Source: CAVXNP01 sp963763305
GTDB taxonomy: Bacteria > Pseudomonadota > Gammaproteobacteria > Xanthomonadales > Rhodanobacteraceae
Length of the DNA: 64,000 bases
Reading direction: 5' to 3'
NCBI GenBank assembly: GCA_963763305.1
Contig: CAVXNP010000002.1
Coordinates: forward strand, 62,001-126,000
The position numbers were made by a program, and so were the translations under genes. Of the stretch, positions 19,186 to 33,363 are shown in pieces; positions within the stretch are counted from its first letter, which is position 1, and the number at the start of each line of letters is the position of its first letter. The notes beneath the pieces were generated by a model. The model had not been told where the DNA came from. It was given only the letters and a program-made list of their open reading frames with translations, and did not search any database.

Positions 19186-20589
19186 ATGATCGACGTCGCA
19201 GCAGGCGGTTACCGCGCCGAACATCTCTGGCAGCCGGGCGGCTGGCGTACCGGCGCCTGCGTCGGGGTGGATCCCGCGGGCATGATCGTGCACGCGTCCG
19301 AGCCGGCAGGAAGCCTGGGGCGGTGGGTGCTGCCGGGCATGCCCAACCTGCATTCGCACGCGTTCCAGCGAGCCATGGCCGGCCTGGCCGAGAGGCGCGG
19401 GCGCACCGACGACAGCTTCTGGAGCTGGCGCGAAACCATGTACGCGTTCGCCGCGGCGGTGGGACCGGAGGAGCTCAAGGCGATCGCCGCGCAGCTGTAC
19501 GTGGAAATGCTCAAGGCCGGCTACACCCACGTGTGCGAGTTCCACTATCTGCATCAGCGGCCGGACGGCTCGCCCTATGCGCCCGACGAAGCGATGTCGC
19601 TGGCACTGGTCGAGGCGGCGCAGGAGGCGGGCATCGGCATGACCCTGCTGCCGGTGCTGTACATGAGCGGCGGCTTCGATGGCCGCGCGCTGTCCAGCCG
19701 CCAACGCCGCTTCGGGCATACGGTGGATGGCTATCTGCGCCTGCTCGAGCGCCTGCGCACATGCCAGGCGGCATCGTTGCGGGTGGGCGTGGCGCTGCAT
19801 TCGCTGCGTGCGGTCCCGGAGTCGGCGCTGCAGGCGGTACTTTCGGCTGTCGAGGCGATGGATGCCGGCGATCGCGCGAACGACGGGCAGGCGCTGCCCA
19901 TGCCGATCCATATCCACATCGCCGAACAGCTGGGCGAAGTGCAGGACTGCCTGGCGCTGCGCGGTGCGCGCCCGGTCGAGTGGCTGCTCGACCATGCCCC
20001 GGTGGACGCACGCTGGTGCCTGGTGCATGCCACCCACCTGACCGAGACCGAACTCGGCCGGTTGGCGCGCAGCGGCGCGGTGGCCGGGCTGTGTCCGACC
20101 ACCGAGGCCAACCTGGGCGATGGGCTGTTTCCGCTCGGCGCGTACCTGGACGCCCACGGCGCCCTGGGCATCGGCTCGGACTCGCATATCTCGGTCTCGC
20201 CGGTGGAGGAACTGCGCTGGCTGGAATACGGTCAGCGGCTGGTGACCCACCACCGCAATATTGCCGCGCGCGAGCAGGGTGCCAGCGTCGGTGCCACCTT
20301 GTGGGATGCGGCATTGCGCGGCGGTGCGCAGGCGGCCGGCGCGCCGCTGGGCCGGCTTGATCCTGGCGCTCGGGCGGACCTGATCGTGCTGGACGAGCGC
20401 GCGCCGCAACTGGCCGCTCGCGACGAGCTGTCGGTGCTGGACAGCTTCCTGTTTGCCGGCAACGCGCCGCTGGTGCGCGATGTGATGTGCGGCGGCCGCT
20501 GGGTGGTGCGCGACTTCCATCACCCTGACGAGGAGGCGATCGCGGCGCGCTATGCCCGCGCCGTCGGCCGCATCACCGTCGCCCGTTGA
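19186..20589 (+). CDS. hutF: Formimidoylglutamate deiminase HutF
   Basis: This 467-residue amidohydrolase deiminates N-formimino-glutamate to N-formylglutamate, the step that defines the five-step histidine pathway. The metal motif is MPNLHSHAFQRAMAG; IHIHIAEQ, VHATHLTETE and GIGSDSHISVSPVEELRWLEYGQR are HutF hallmarks. The ATG at 19186 has GAAGGAG seven bases upstream, and TACAAT at 19156-19161 could be the -10. It is divergent from the GNAT/hydrolase-clcA-hutI run across about 107 bases. Confidence 0.94.
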   Translation: MIDVAAGGYRAEHLWQPGGWRTGACVGVDPAGMIVHASEPAGSLGRWVLPGMPNLHSHAFQRAMAGLAERRGRTDDSFWSWRETMYAFAAAVGPEELKAIAAQLYVEMLKAGYTHVCEFHYLHQRPDGSPYAPDEAMSLALVEAAQEAGIGMTLLPVLYMSGGFDGRALSSRQRRFGHTVDGYLRLLERLRTCQAASLRVGVALHSLRAVPESALQAVLSAVEAMDAGDRANDGQALPMPIHIHIAEQLGEVQDCLALRGARPVEWLLDHAPVDARWCLVHATHLTETELGRLARSGAVAGLCPTTEANLGDGLFPLGAYLDAHGALGIGSDSHISVSPVEELRWLEYGQRLVTHHRNIAAREQGASVGATLWDAALRGGAQAAGAPLGRLDPGARADLIVLDERAPQLAARDELSVLDSFLFAGNAPLVRDVMCGGRWVVRDFHHPDEEAIAARYARAVGRITVAR

Positions 20590-20616
20590 GCCACGTCCGG
20601 TCGACCCGGCAGCTGG

Positions 20617-21576
20617 CTACAGATCCAGCGGCTGCAGGACGCTGGCCGGAGCGGCGCGTTCCCACATCTGGTCGAAATGCTGCTGCAAGGGCGCGGCGGT
20701 GGCGCGATCGTCCAGTGCGGCTCGGCCCTGGGCCACGCCGGCGTCCGGCTGGAACAGATAACCGCCGTCGTCGTTGATCAGACAGGACGCGTTCGAGGCC
20801 AGGTCGACTTCGTCCACCGGACAGCGCACGCGCACCACGCTGGACAGGCGCTGCATCAGCAGGATCAGCCGGTGACCGTCGCGCAGCGCCTGCTCCGGCT
20901 GAAACAGGAGCACGCGGATCTCGGCGCCGCGTCCGCTGGTGGCGATTCGGCGAAGCTCGGCCATTTCGGCGTGGCTGGAAAGCAGGTGGCTTTCCAGGCG
21001 CGGCAGGCACAGCGAGAGTCGCCGACGGGCGCGCTGCAGCAACTGCAGGCGGGCTGCGTCCAGTTGATCGGGGCTGCCCGCGGGCAGGGCGTGCCGCGTG
21101 GGCGCAGGTGGCGATGCAGGTGGTTGTCGCGGTGGCAGCGCCAGACGCATGGCCTGGTGTGGCAGACCGGCGGCTTCGAAGGCGGCCCCCTCGGCGGCAA
21201 AGCCATCGCGGGCATAGAACCCGGTGGTGCTGGCCAGTGCGGCCAGTCGCAGCTCCGCCCAGCCCATGCCCCGAGCCTGTTCGATCAGCGCCTGCAGCAG
21301 GGCCCGACCCACGCCCTTGCCGCGCCATTCGGGCAGCACCGCCAGTTGCCCCAGGGTGTGCCCGGCGCTGAGTCGCCCGCAACCGATCGCGCGGCCGGCC
21401 TGGTCCCGCGCCAGGATGTAGCGGGCGTTCGTGTCCGCATCACCCGCCGCGGGCGGGATCGACTGCGTTACACCCGGTTCGGAGGCGAACACCGTTTGCA
21501 GCATCTCGTCCAGCGCCCGCCGATCCCGTTCGTCGGACAGGTGGGCCGGTGCCAGCTGGAAGTCCTGCAGGTTCAC
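20617..21576 (-). CDS. GNAT-family N-acetyltransferase with a C-terminal extension
   Basis: The N-terminal ~150 residues form a GNAT domain with the acetyl-CoA loop LAVLPEWRGKGVGRALL and FYARDGF. The remaining ~160 residues form a second domain (LESHLLSSHAEMAELRRIA, VRVRCPVDEVDLASNASCLINDDGGYLF) that I take to be a partner domain common in Xanthomonadales; its function is unknown. The GTG at 21576 overlaps the roxA stop (GTGA), so the two are coupled. The acceptor is not predictable. Confidence 0.86.
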   Translation of the reverse strand: MNLQDFQLAPAHLSDERDRRALDEMLQTVFASEPGVTQSIPPAAGDADTNARYILARDQAGRAIGCGRLSAGHTLGQLAVLPEWRGKGVGRALLQALIEQARGMGWAELRLAALASTTGFYARDGFAAEGAAFEAAGLPHQAMRLALPPRQPPASPPAPTRHALPAGSPDQLDAARLQLLQRARRRLSLCLPRLESHLLSSHAEMAELRRIATSGRGAEIRVLLFQPEQALRDGHRLILLMQRLSSVVRVRCPVDEVDLASNASCLINDDGGYLFQPDAGVAQGRAALDDRATAAPLQQHFDQMWERAAPASVLQPLDL

Positions 21577-22765
21577 CTGCGCCGGGGCTTGTGCACGACC
21601 AGGTGGCCGTCGTTGACCAGCGCCAGCAGCAGCTCGGCGTCCAGGGCGGACAGCGGTCCGTCCACGCCCAGGGAGGGGGCCTCGCACAAGCGACGCGCCA
21701 ACTCGGGTGTGCAGGCATGGGCCTGGCCGTTGGCAAACAGGGTCGTGCCACCGCGGGCCCGGCTCCACGCCAACCGCGACCACGGGTGTCGCAGCAGTTG
21801 CGCTCCGGCATCCAGTTGCTTGAGCAGGGCCGCCTCGGTCATGGCCTTGTCCCGCGGTGCGGGGTTCTGGGCCACCCGGTAGCGGGTGATGAACCGGCCG
21901 AACCAGTCGCGCAAGGTGTCGTCGTCCAGGGTGGCGGCAAAGGGCAGGGACGTGCGCAGGCGCTGCAGCGCTGCCTTGTCGATCTCGCCGGTTGCGCGGG
22001 CCGGGGTCAGGTCCGGATCGCTGTAGCGCAGTTCGTCGGGCAGGCGTTCGGCCAGGTAGTCGGCCAGGTCGCCGGTCAGCTCGGCGCGCGACGGCGCCCG
22101 CATGCCGACCGAGAGCGTCAGGCAAGGGCCACCGAAGGCGACCCCGTCATGCGGCACGCCCGGGGGCAGGTACAGCATGTCGCCCGGTTCCAGCAGCCAT
22201 TCGTGGGTCGGTTCGAACTGCGCCAGCTGCTTGAGTTCGACGTCGGTGCGCACATCCATCGGCGCATCCGGGTCGGTGCTGATCGCCCAGTGCCGCTGGC
22301 CCAGGCCCTGCAGCAGGAACACATCGTACTGGTCCACGTGCGGGCCGACGCCACCGCCGGGTTCGGCGTAGGAGACCATCACGTCGTCCACGCGCCAGCT
22401 GGGCAGGAAACGGAAATGCTGCAGCAGTTGCGCCACATCGGCGTCCCACTTGTCCACGTCCTGCACCAGCAGCGTCCAGTCGGTGGGCGGGGTCTTGCCG
22501 AACTCCGCTTCGTCCAGCGGACCGGTGGTCACCTTCCAGCGGTCACGTCGGGTGTCGTGCACGATCAGGCGCGACAACGCACCGGCTCGCAGGCCAGGCC
22601 GGCCAGGTCCTCCGGTTGCAGCGGCAACCGAAAATCGGGAAAGGCGGCGCGGATCAGCAGCGGATGCTTCTGCCAGTAGTCGCGCAGGAAGCGGGCCGGT
22701 GGCATGCCCAGCGGCTGCCTGGCCGAGCCGCGTACTTCAATGGGGAGGAGGGGCTTGGTGGTCAT
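21573..22765 (-). CDS. roxA: Ribosomal protein arginine hydroxylase, RoxA/YcfD-like, one frameshift
   Basis: This is a JmjC-type Fe(II)/2-oxoglutarate oxygenase of about 398 residues. E. coli RoxA (YcfD) hydroxylates an Arg of ribosomal protein L16. The first 58 residues (MTTKPLLPIEVRG to LAGLACEP) are in another phase; a missing base near 22575 joins them to LSRLIVHDTRRDRW. The iron ligands are visible as GPHVDQYDVFLLQ (HxD) and the later His in YLPPGVPHDGVAFG. The basic C-terminal domain fits the family. L16 as substrate is inferred from homology. Confidence 0.88.
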
Positions 22766-22814
22766 GCGCGCATTGTAGCGGTGCATCGGCGCATGCGGCT
22801 TGCCACGCGGCCGT

Positions 22815-24923
22815 TCAGGCGGTCGCTTGCGGCCGGGCACCGGCCTGCTGTGGGGACGCGGCGGTGGCGATCGCGTTCTGCAACTGGCGCGGCGTGAACG
22901 GCTTGGCCAGTACCACCACTTCCTCGGGAGCGTCGGCGACCGCGTCCGTATCGGCGTAGCCGGTAATGACGATCGCACGCAGGTCCGGCCGTTTGGCGCG
23001 CAACTGGCGGATCATCTCGATGCCTGACACCAGCGGCATCGCGTAGTCGGTGATCACCAGATCGATACCCTCCAGCGCCTGGTCGGAGACCGCGATGACC
23101 TGGGCGCCGTCCGACGCACTGGTGACCTGGTGGCCCAGGTCCTCGAGCAGGGCGGCGGTAGTCACTCGCACGCCATCGTGATCGTCCACCAGAAGGATGT
23201 GCCTGGACCGGTCCTGTGCCGCCAGGCGTGCCTCCTCGAAGGCTTGCCCGGGGTCCGGCTCGTCGGCGACCTGCGGTGCCCTGGGAAGCCATATCTCGAC
23301 CGAGGTGCCGCGCCCCGGCTCGCTGTCGATGCGCAACGCCCCACCGGACTGCTGGGCAAAGCCATACACCATGCTCAGGCCAAGCCCGGTCCCCTTGCCC
23401 ACCGCCTTGGTGGTGAAGAACGGTTCGGTGACCCGATCGAGCATGTGCGCGGGAATGCCGCAGCCGTCGTCGGCCACGATCAATGCCACGTAGTCGCCGG
23501 CGGCCAGGCCCAGCTCGTCATCGCCGCAGGTGCTGACGTTGCGCGAGGTGACCCGGATCCGCCCGCCGTCGGGCAGGGCATCGCGCGCGTTGATCGCCAG
23601 GTTCATCAGCGCCAGTTCCAGTTGCGCCTCGTCGGCATAGGGGGGCCATGCGTCGGCATCCAGCTCCCACTCCAGCGTCACCAGGCCACCCAGCGTATGC
23701 GAGAGCAACTGGGTCACCGCCGCCGACAGCGACGCCATTTCCACCCGCGCCGGTTCCAGCTTCTGCTTGCGCGCGAAGGCAAGCAGGCGCGACACCAGCT
23801 CCGACCCCTGTTCGGCTGCGCGCCGGGTCATCTCCAGGATGTCGCGGTGCTCCCGGGCCAGCGCCGCGCGGCGGTCGAGCAGGCCCAGGCCTCCGAGTAC
23901 CGCGGCCAGCAGGTTGTTGAAGTCGTGTGCGATGCCTCCGGTGAGCTGGCCGATGGCGTCCATCTTGCGCGCATGCAGCAACTGGAACTCCAGCTCCTTG
24001 CGGTCGGTGACGTCGAGCAGGGTACCGGCGTACTCCAGCGGCTGCCCGTCGGCACGCCGCAGCAGCACCGCCTGGTCGAGGAAGTGCTTGTAGTCGCCAT
24101 CGGCGCATTGCCAGCGATACTCGATGGCGAACGGCCGCCCGTGCCGTCGTGCTTCCGCGATCGCCTGCGCACGTTCGCGGTCCTCCGGGTGCACGCGGTC
24201 CAGCCACAGCGAAGGGGTCTGCTGCAGTTGCTCGAAGGCGAAGCCGGTCAACGCCTCGAAGTTGCCGCTGACGAATTTCGGTACCCTCGGCGCGCTGCCG
24301 TGTTCTTCCAGGTACAGGATGATCGGCAGCGACGAAATGATGGCGGCCTGGCGCTGTTCGGCCAGACGCAGCTCCTGCTCCGCGCGCAGTCGCTCGGCGT
24401 TGGCACGCAGGTTGGCGTCCAGCAGTTGCTGCTCCTGCCTGGCCTTGCGCTGGATTTCACGGGTCTTCAGGAACAGGTCCACGAACACCGCCACCTTCGA
24501 GCGCAGCACCACCGGCTCCACCGGCTTGAACACGTAGTCGACCGCGCCCATGGTGTAGCCGCGCATCAGATGCGACGGCTCCTTGTTCACCGCCGAGAGG
24601 AAGATGATCGGGATCGACTTGGTCTGCTCGCGCTGGCGAATAAGCTGAGCGGTCTCGTAGCCGTCCATGTCGGGCATGTAGACGTCCAGCAGGATCACCG
24701 CGAACTCGCCGCGAAGCAGGTGCCGCAGCGCTTCATGCCCGGACCTGGCCGGCACCACCTCGGCGAGGTCTTCGAGCACGTTGGTCATCGCCAGCAGGTT
24801 GCGCTCGTCGTCGTCGATCACCAGGATGCGCGCGCGGTCGACCGGCATGGCGACGCCGGCCGGTGCGTTGGCATGCGCGCCAGTGACGGCCGCGGCTGGA
24901 AGGACGGTTGTCCCGGTGGGCAT
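22815..24923 (-). CDS. Hybrid sensor histidine kinase, REC-PAS-HisKA-HATPase-REC
   Basis: This 702-residue cytoplasmic protein has a receiver at residues ~30-150 (VIDDDERN, LLDVYMPDMDGYE), a coiled coil, a PAS/PAC sensor (~210-335), and a HisKA domain with the phospho-His in QLTGGIAHDFNNLLA. An HATPase domain (NLAINARDAL, DDGCGIP, GKGTGLGLSMV) and a second receiver (ILLVDDHDG, VITDYAMPLVSG) follow. It starts two bases after the stop of the giant HAMP kinase, so the pair is one operon. There is no DNA-binding output, so signalling probably ends in another protein. No membrane helix is seen. Confidence 0.93.
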   Translation of the reverse strand: MPTGTTVLPAAAVTGAHANAPAGVAMPVDRARILVIDDDERNLLAMTNVLEDLAEVVPARSGHEALRHLLRGEFAVILLDVYMPDMDGYETAQLIRQREQTKSIPIIFLSAVNKEPSHLMRGYTMGAVDYVFKPVEPVVLRSKVAVFVDLFLKTREIQRKARQEQQLLDANLRANAERLRAEQELRLAEQRQAAIISSLPIILYLEEHGSAPRVPKFVSGNFEALTGFAFEQLQQTPSLWLDRVHPEDRERAQAIAEARRHGRPFAIEYRWQCADGDYKHFLDQAVLLRRADGQPLEYAGTLLDVTDRKELEFQLLHARKMDAIGQLTGGIAHDFNNLLAAVLGGLGLLDRRAALAREHRDILEMTRRAAEQGSELVSRLLAFARKQKLEPARVEMASLSAAVTQLLSHTLGGLVTLEWELDADAWPPYADEAQLELALMNLAINARDALPDGGRIRVTSRNVSTCGDDELGLAAGDYVALIVADDGCGIPAHMLDRVTEPFFTTKAVGKGTGLGLSMVYGFAQQSGGALRIDSEPGRGTSVEIWLPRAPQVADEPDPGQAFEEARLAAQDRSRHILLVDDHDGVRVTTAALLEDLGHQVTSASDGAQVIAVSDQALEGIDLVITDYAMPLVSGIEMIRQLRAKRPDLRAIVITGYADTDAVADAPEEVVVLAKPFTPRQLQNAIATAASPQQAGARPQATA

Positions 24924-24925
24924 GT

Positions 24926-30293
<5,368 letters not shown>

Positions 30294-30768
30294 TTCAAAC
30301 GACTCCTGGTAACGGCGGCACCTCGGTGCCGGTAGGTAATCGGCCCCCGGTCAGGCCTGGATACCCTTGCAAGTGGGTCCCCGGGGCTGGCGCACGCATC
30401 GACCCCGGTGATCGACCACCGGTTCGGTGCGGCAGGATTCCCTTCGATAGCGCAACAGGCGGCCGGCGGGCCACGGCAACACGGGCGCGACACGGCCAGG
30501 CGTCCTGGTGCCCCGCGACGAGGCAAATTCCTTCATCCCCCAATGCGTCTTTTTGCCTTGTCGATACGTGTAGGTTATGTGAAGGAAACCGTCCGTCGCG
30601 GCCGGCCGTATGCCCCGCTGAGCGATCATACCCGTGCACCGCCGGATCGGCTTGGCTTTGGCAAGCGGGAGCTACTACCATGCGCGGATCATTTCAATTG
30701 GCCGTCCGCTTCGACCGGGCGGTATTCACGAGGAGGGGCGAGCCCGTCTTTACCTGGGCGCTGTACCG
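30294..30768. other. Intergenic region between divergent operons
   Basis: This 475-base region separates the divergent kinase operon (minus) and the wHTH/DUF5985 operon (plus), so both promoters should lie here. The AGGAG ribosome-binding site of the kinase is at about 30302-30306 on the minus strand. Open frames here are short or overlap in all phases, and none resembles a known protein. Confidence 0.45.
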
Positions 30769-31140
30769 ATGCCAACGGAGAAGGAGGTCACCAGCTTTCT
30801 GCGGTCCACGTTCCGGTCGATCTGGTCGATGGAGCTGCTGTTTCTGTTGCTGGGTGACTCGTCACGTTGCTGGAGCGGCCCGGAAATGGTTTCCGCACTG
30901 CGCGCCAGCGAGTTGGTGGTAAGCCAGGCAGTGGACACACTCAACGCCGCCGGACTGGTGGTTCCGGAGCAGGACGATTGCGTTCGTTACGGTCCTGCCT
31001 CGGATGAACTGCATGAACTGGTCGTCGCATCGCGCGCGCTGTACCTGAAATCGCCCGACGCGGTGCGTCGCTTGATCATTCGATCGCAATCGGACAGCCT
31101 CATCGCGTTCGCCGATGCTTTCAGGTTCCGGAAAGACTGA
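30769..31140 (+). CDS. Small winged-helix-like hypothetical protein
   Basis: This 123-residue protein starts MPTEKEVTSFLRSTFRSIWSMELL. Residues ~25-75 (SIWSMELLFLLLGDSSRCWSGPEMVSALRASELVVSQAVDTLNAAGLVV) look like a winged helix-turn-helix of the MarR/PadR kind, although no close family is recognised. GAGGAGGGG lies about 32 bases upstream, and the nearest ribosome-binding site is poor. The stop is one base from the next gene, in an operon with two DUF5985 membrane proteins. It could regulate them or act in stress signalling; this is inference. Confidence 0.7.
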   Translation: MPTEKEVTSFLRSTFRSIWSMELLFLLLGDSSRCWSGPEMVSALRASELVVSQAVDTLNAAGLVVPEQDDCVRYGPASDELHELVVASRALYLKSPDAVRRLIIRSQSDSLIAFADAFRFRKD

Positions 31141-31141
31141 C

Positions 31142-31420
31142 GTGTCATATTATTTCGCCCCGACCGTTTACCTTCTCTGTTTCCTGGCCAGTGTGGCGTG
31201 TGCGGTGATGCTCGCGCGCAGCTTCCACCGGACGCGCGCGCCGTTGCTGTTCTGGAGTGCGGCGTGCTTCGGATTGCTGGCGGCGAACAACCTGGTGCTG
31301 GTGATCGACCTGGTACTGCTCCCTCGTGGCATCGACCTGGGCATCGTGCGGCAATTGCTGTCGGTGGCCGCGCTGCTGACCCTGCTCTACGGGTTCATCT
31401 GGAATACGGAGGCGGAGTAG
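31142..31420 (+). CDS. DUF5985-like small membrane protein
   Basis: This 92-residue protein has three hydrophobic segments: YFAPTVYLLCFLASVACAVMLA, LLFWSAACFGLLAANNLVLVIDLVLL and LLSVAALLTLLYGFIW. The pattern (short TM protein with FWSAACFGLLAANN) fits the DUF5985 group, often found as adjacent pairs. The GTG start at 31142 follows the upstream stop by one base. Function unknown. Confidence 0.78.
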   Translation: MSYYFAPTVYLLCFLASVACAVMLARSFHRTRAPLLFWSAACFGLLAANNLVLVIDLVLLPRGIDLGIVRQLLSVAALLTLLYGFIWNTEAE

Positions 31421-31423
31421 GGC

Positions 31424-31687
31424 ATGAATCTCATCGATCTGCTGTCCGGTGCGGTCACCTTCGGCTATTTCATTGCCGCGCTGTTCTTCCTGCGCTTCTG
31501 GCGCCGTACCGGCGACACGCTGTTTCTGGCCTTTTCGCTGGCGTTCGCCCTGCTGGGCGTGGCCCAGGCGGTCATCGCGCTGGTCAACATGTACCTGGAA
31601 GACCGCAGCATCGCCTACCTGATCCGGCTGGCCGCCTTCGGCATCATCATCGTGGCGATCTGGCGCAAGAACCGCCGCTCCGCCTGA
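31424..31687 (+). CDS. DUF5985-like small membrane protein (second of pair)
   Basis: This 87-residue protein starts MNLIDLLSGAVTFGYFIAALFFLRFWRRTGDTLF. It has three membrane segments and a basic end (WRKNRRSA). It resembles the preceding gene in length and topology and follows it after three bases, so the pair probably forms a heteromeric membrane unit. Function unknown. Confidence 0.78.
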   Translation: MNLIDLLSGAVTFGYFIAALFFLRFWRRTGDTLFLAFSLAFALLGVAQAVIALVNMYLEDRSIAYLIRLAAFGIIIVAIWRKNRRSA

Positions 31688-32125
31688 GCGCAACGCAGCA
31701 CCCGCCTTGCCACACGCCATGGTGCGTGGATCGGGACAGGCCCGGTCAACCCGTATCGGCGCGCCTCCACCGATCAGCGATCCGCCGGATGGCCGTCCGG
31801 CCTGCCTTGTGTGTTCCGCGAAACCGTCATGGAGGGTCGGGCCAGTCGGGGTCCTCACGGTGGTCGTCGCCCGCCGCGCCGGCGATGCGCCGCCGCAGAC
31901 TCGTATGCCGCCCAGCTGTCCGCAGAGCCCGGCGCCGCCGTAACCTGAGGCGACGATCTCCGCGATCTGCGCAGACCCCGCGCTTGCATGCCGTGCAGTC
32001 AGGCGCCAGGAAAGCCCGGACTCCACGCGCCGGCGCGTCCGCCCGCCGCCGCACCTACAGCGTTCTCACCAAAGCCGGCGCATCATCTTCGAGTTGTTTT
32101 CCACTCGTCTCTCACGGAGCGGCCC
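31688..32125. other. Intergenic region, nothing recognised
   Basis: This 438-base region between the DUF5985 pair and cysK holds only short Pro/Arg-rich frames on both strands, none resembling a protein. ACGGAG at about 32114-32119 is the likely ribosome-binding site of cysK. Confidence 0.4.
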
Positions 32126-33094
32126 ATGATCTACGACAGCATCCTGGACACCATCGGCAACACGCCGGTGGTCAAATTGCAGCGGCTGGCACCCAGCCAC
32201 GTCGACCTGTACGTCAAGGTGGAGGCGTTCAACCCGGCCGGCTCGGTCAAGGACCGGCTGGCGCTGGCGATCATCCTGGATGCCGAGCAGCGCGGCACGC
32301 TGAGGCCGGGGCAGACGGTCATCGAGGCGACCTCGGGCAACACCGGCGTGGCGCTGGCCGCGGTCTGCGCGGCACGTGGCTACCCGTTCGTGGCGGTGAT
32401 GGCCGAGTCGTTCTCGATCGAGCGGCGCAAGCTGATCCGCGCCTACGGCGGCCGGGTGGTGCTGACCCCGGCCGCCGCACGCGGCACCGGCATGGTGCAG
32501 AAGGCGCAGGAGCTGGCCCAGGCGCATGGCTGGTTCCTGGCCAACCAGTTCGAGAATCCGGCCAACCCGGCCTACCACCGGCAGACCACCGCGCCGGAGA
32601 TCCTGCGCGACTTCGCCGGGCGCAGGCTGGACTATTTCGTCACCGGCTGGGGCACCGGTGGCACCCTTACCGGGGTCGGCGAAGTGCTCAAGGTCGCCCG
32701 TCCGGAGGTCAGGATCATCGCCACCGAGCCGGAGGTCGCCTCGCTGCTGGCCGGCAAGGAATGGCAGTCGCACCGGATCCAGGGCTGGACGCCCGATTTC
32801 GTGCCCGGTGTGCTGAACCGCAGTGTCGTGGACCAACTGGTGCCGGTGGACGACGTGCTGGCCCGCGACACCTCACGCGCGTTGGCCCAGCGCGAGGGGA
32901 TTTTCGTGGGCATTTCCGCCGGCGGCACCCTGGCCGCCGCGCTGAAGGTGGCCAGGGATGCACCCGAAGGCTCGGTGATGCTGGCGATGTTGCCCGACAC
33001 CGGCGAGCGCTACCTGTCCACCTTCCTGTTCGAGGGCGTCAACGAGGGCTCCGACGAGATCGAGGCGCCGAAGGCGTCGTCGACGCCGGCCTGA
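32126..33094 (+). CDS. cysK: Cysteine synthase (O-acetylserine sulfhydrylase)
   Basis: This 322-residue PLP enzyme makes cysteine from O-acetylserine and sulfide. It has the PLP Lys in NPAGSVKDRLA (about residue 40), the substrate loop EATSGNTGVALA, the phosphate-binding GWGTGGTLTG, and VGISAGGTLAA near the end. The length fits CysK better than the shorter CysM, although the split is not certain from sequence alone. The tail (SDEIEAPKASSTPA) is variable. Confidence 0.92.
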   Translation: MIYDSILDTIGNTPVVKLQRLAPSHVDLYVKVEAFNPAGSVKDRLALAIILDAEQRGTLRPGQTVIEATSGNTGVALAAVCAARGYPFVAVMAESFSIERRKLIRAYGGRVVLTPAAARGTGMVQKAQELAQAHGWFLANQFENPANPAYHRQTTAPEILRDFAGRRLDYFVTGWGTGGTLTGVGEVLKVARPEVRIIATEPEVASLLAGKEWQSHRIQGWTPDFVPGVLNRSVVDQLVPVDDVLARDTSRALAQREGIFVGISAGGTLAAALKVARDAPEGSVMLAMLPDTGERYLSTFLFEGVNEGSDEIEAPKASSTPA

Positions 33095-33363
33095 GAGAAC
33101 GCCGTCCCGCGGTCGGCTCGCGCCAGCTCATGGCGAGCATCGGCGCGGGCCAACCGCGCGGCGGGCGTCCGCGCGCGCTGGCATCGATCCGGCCCGGAGC
33201 AGCGGCCTCGGGCCGATCGATCTGCGCACACTCGCGCGGCCATCAACGCACTCGCGGTCACACACCCGCCCGGTCGTCATCACGCGTCCCGCGGGAGGCG
33301 ATGGGCAAGGGGCAGCATCGTCATGAATTGCGGCGCGAAGGTGCGTCGCCGCTCAGCGTTCGG

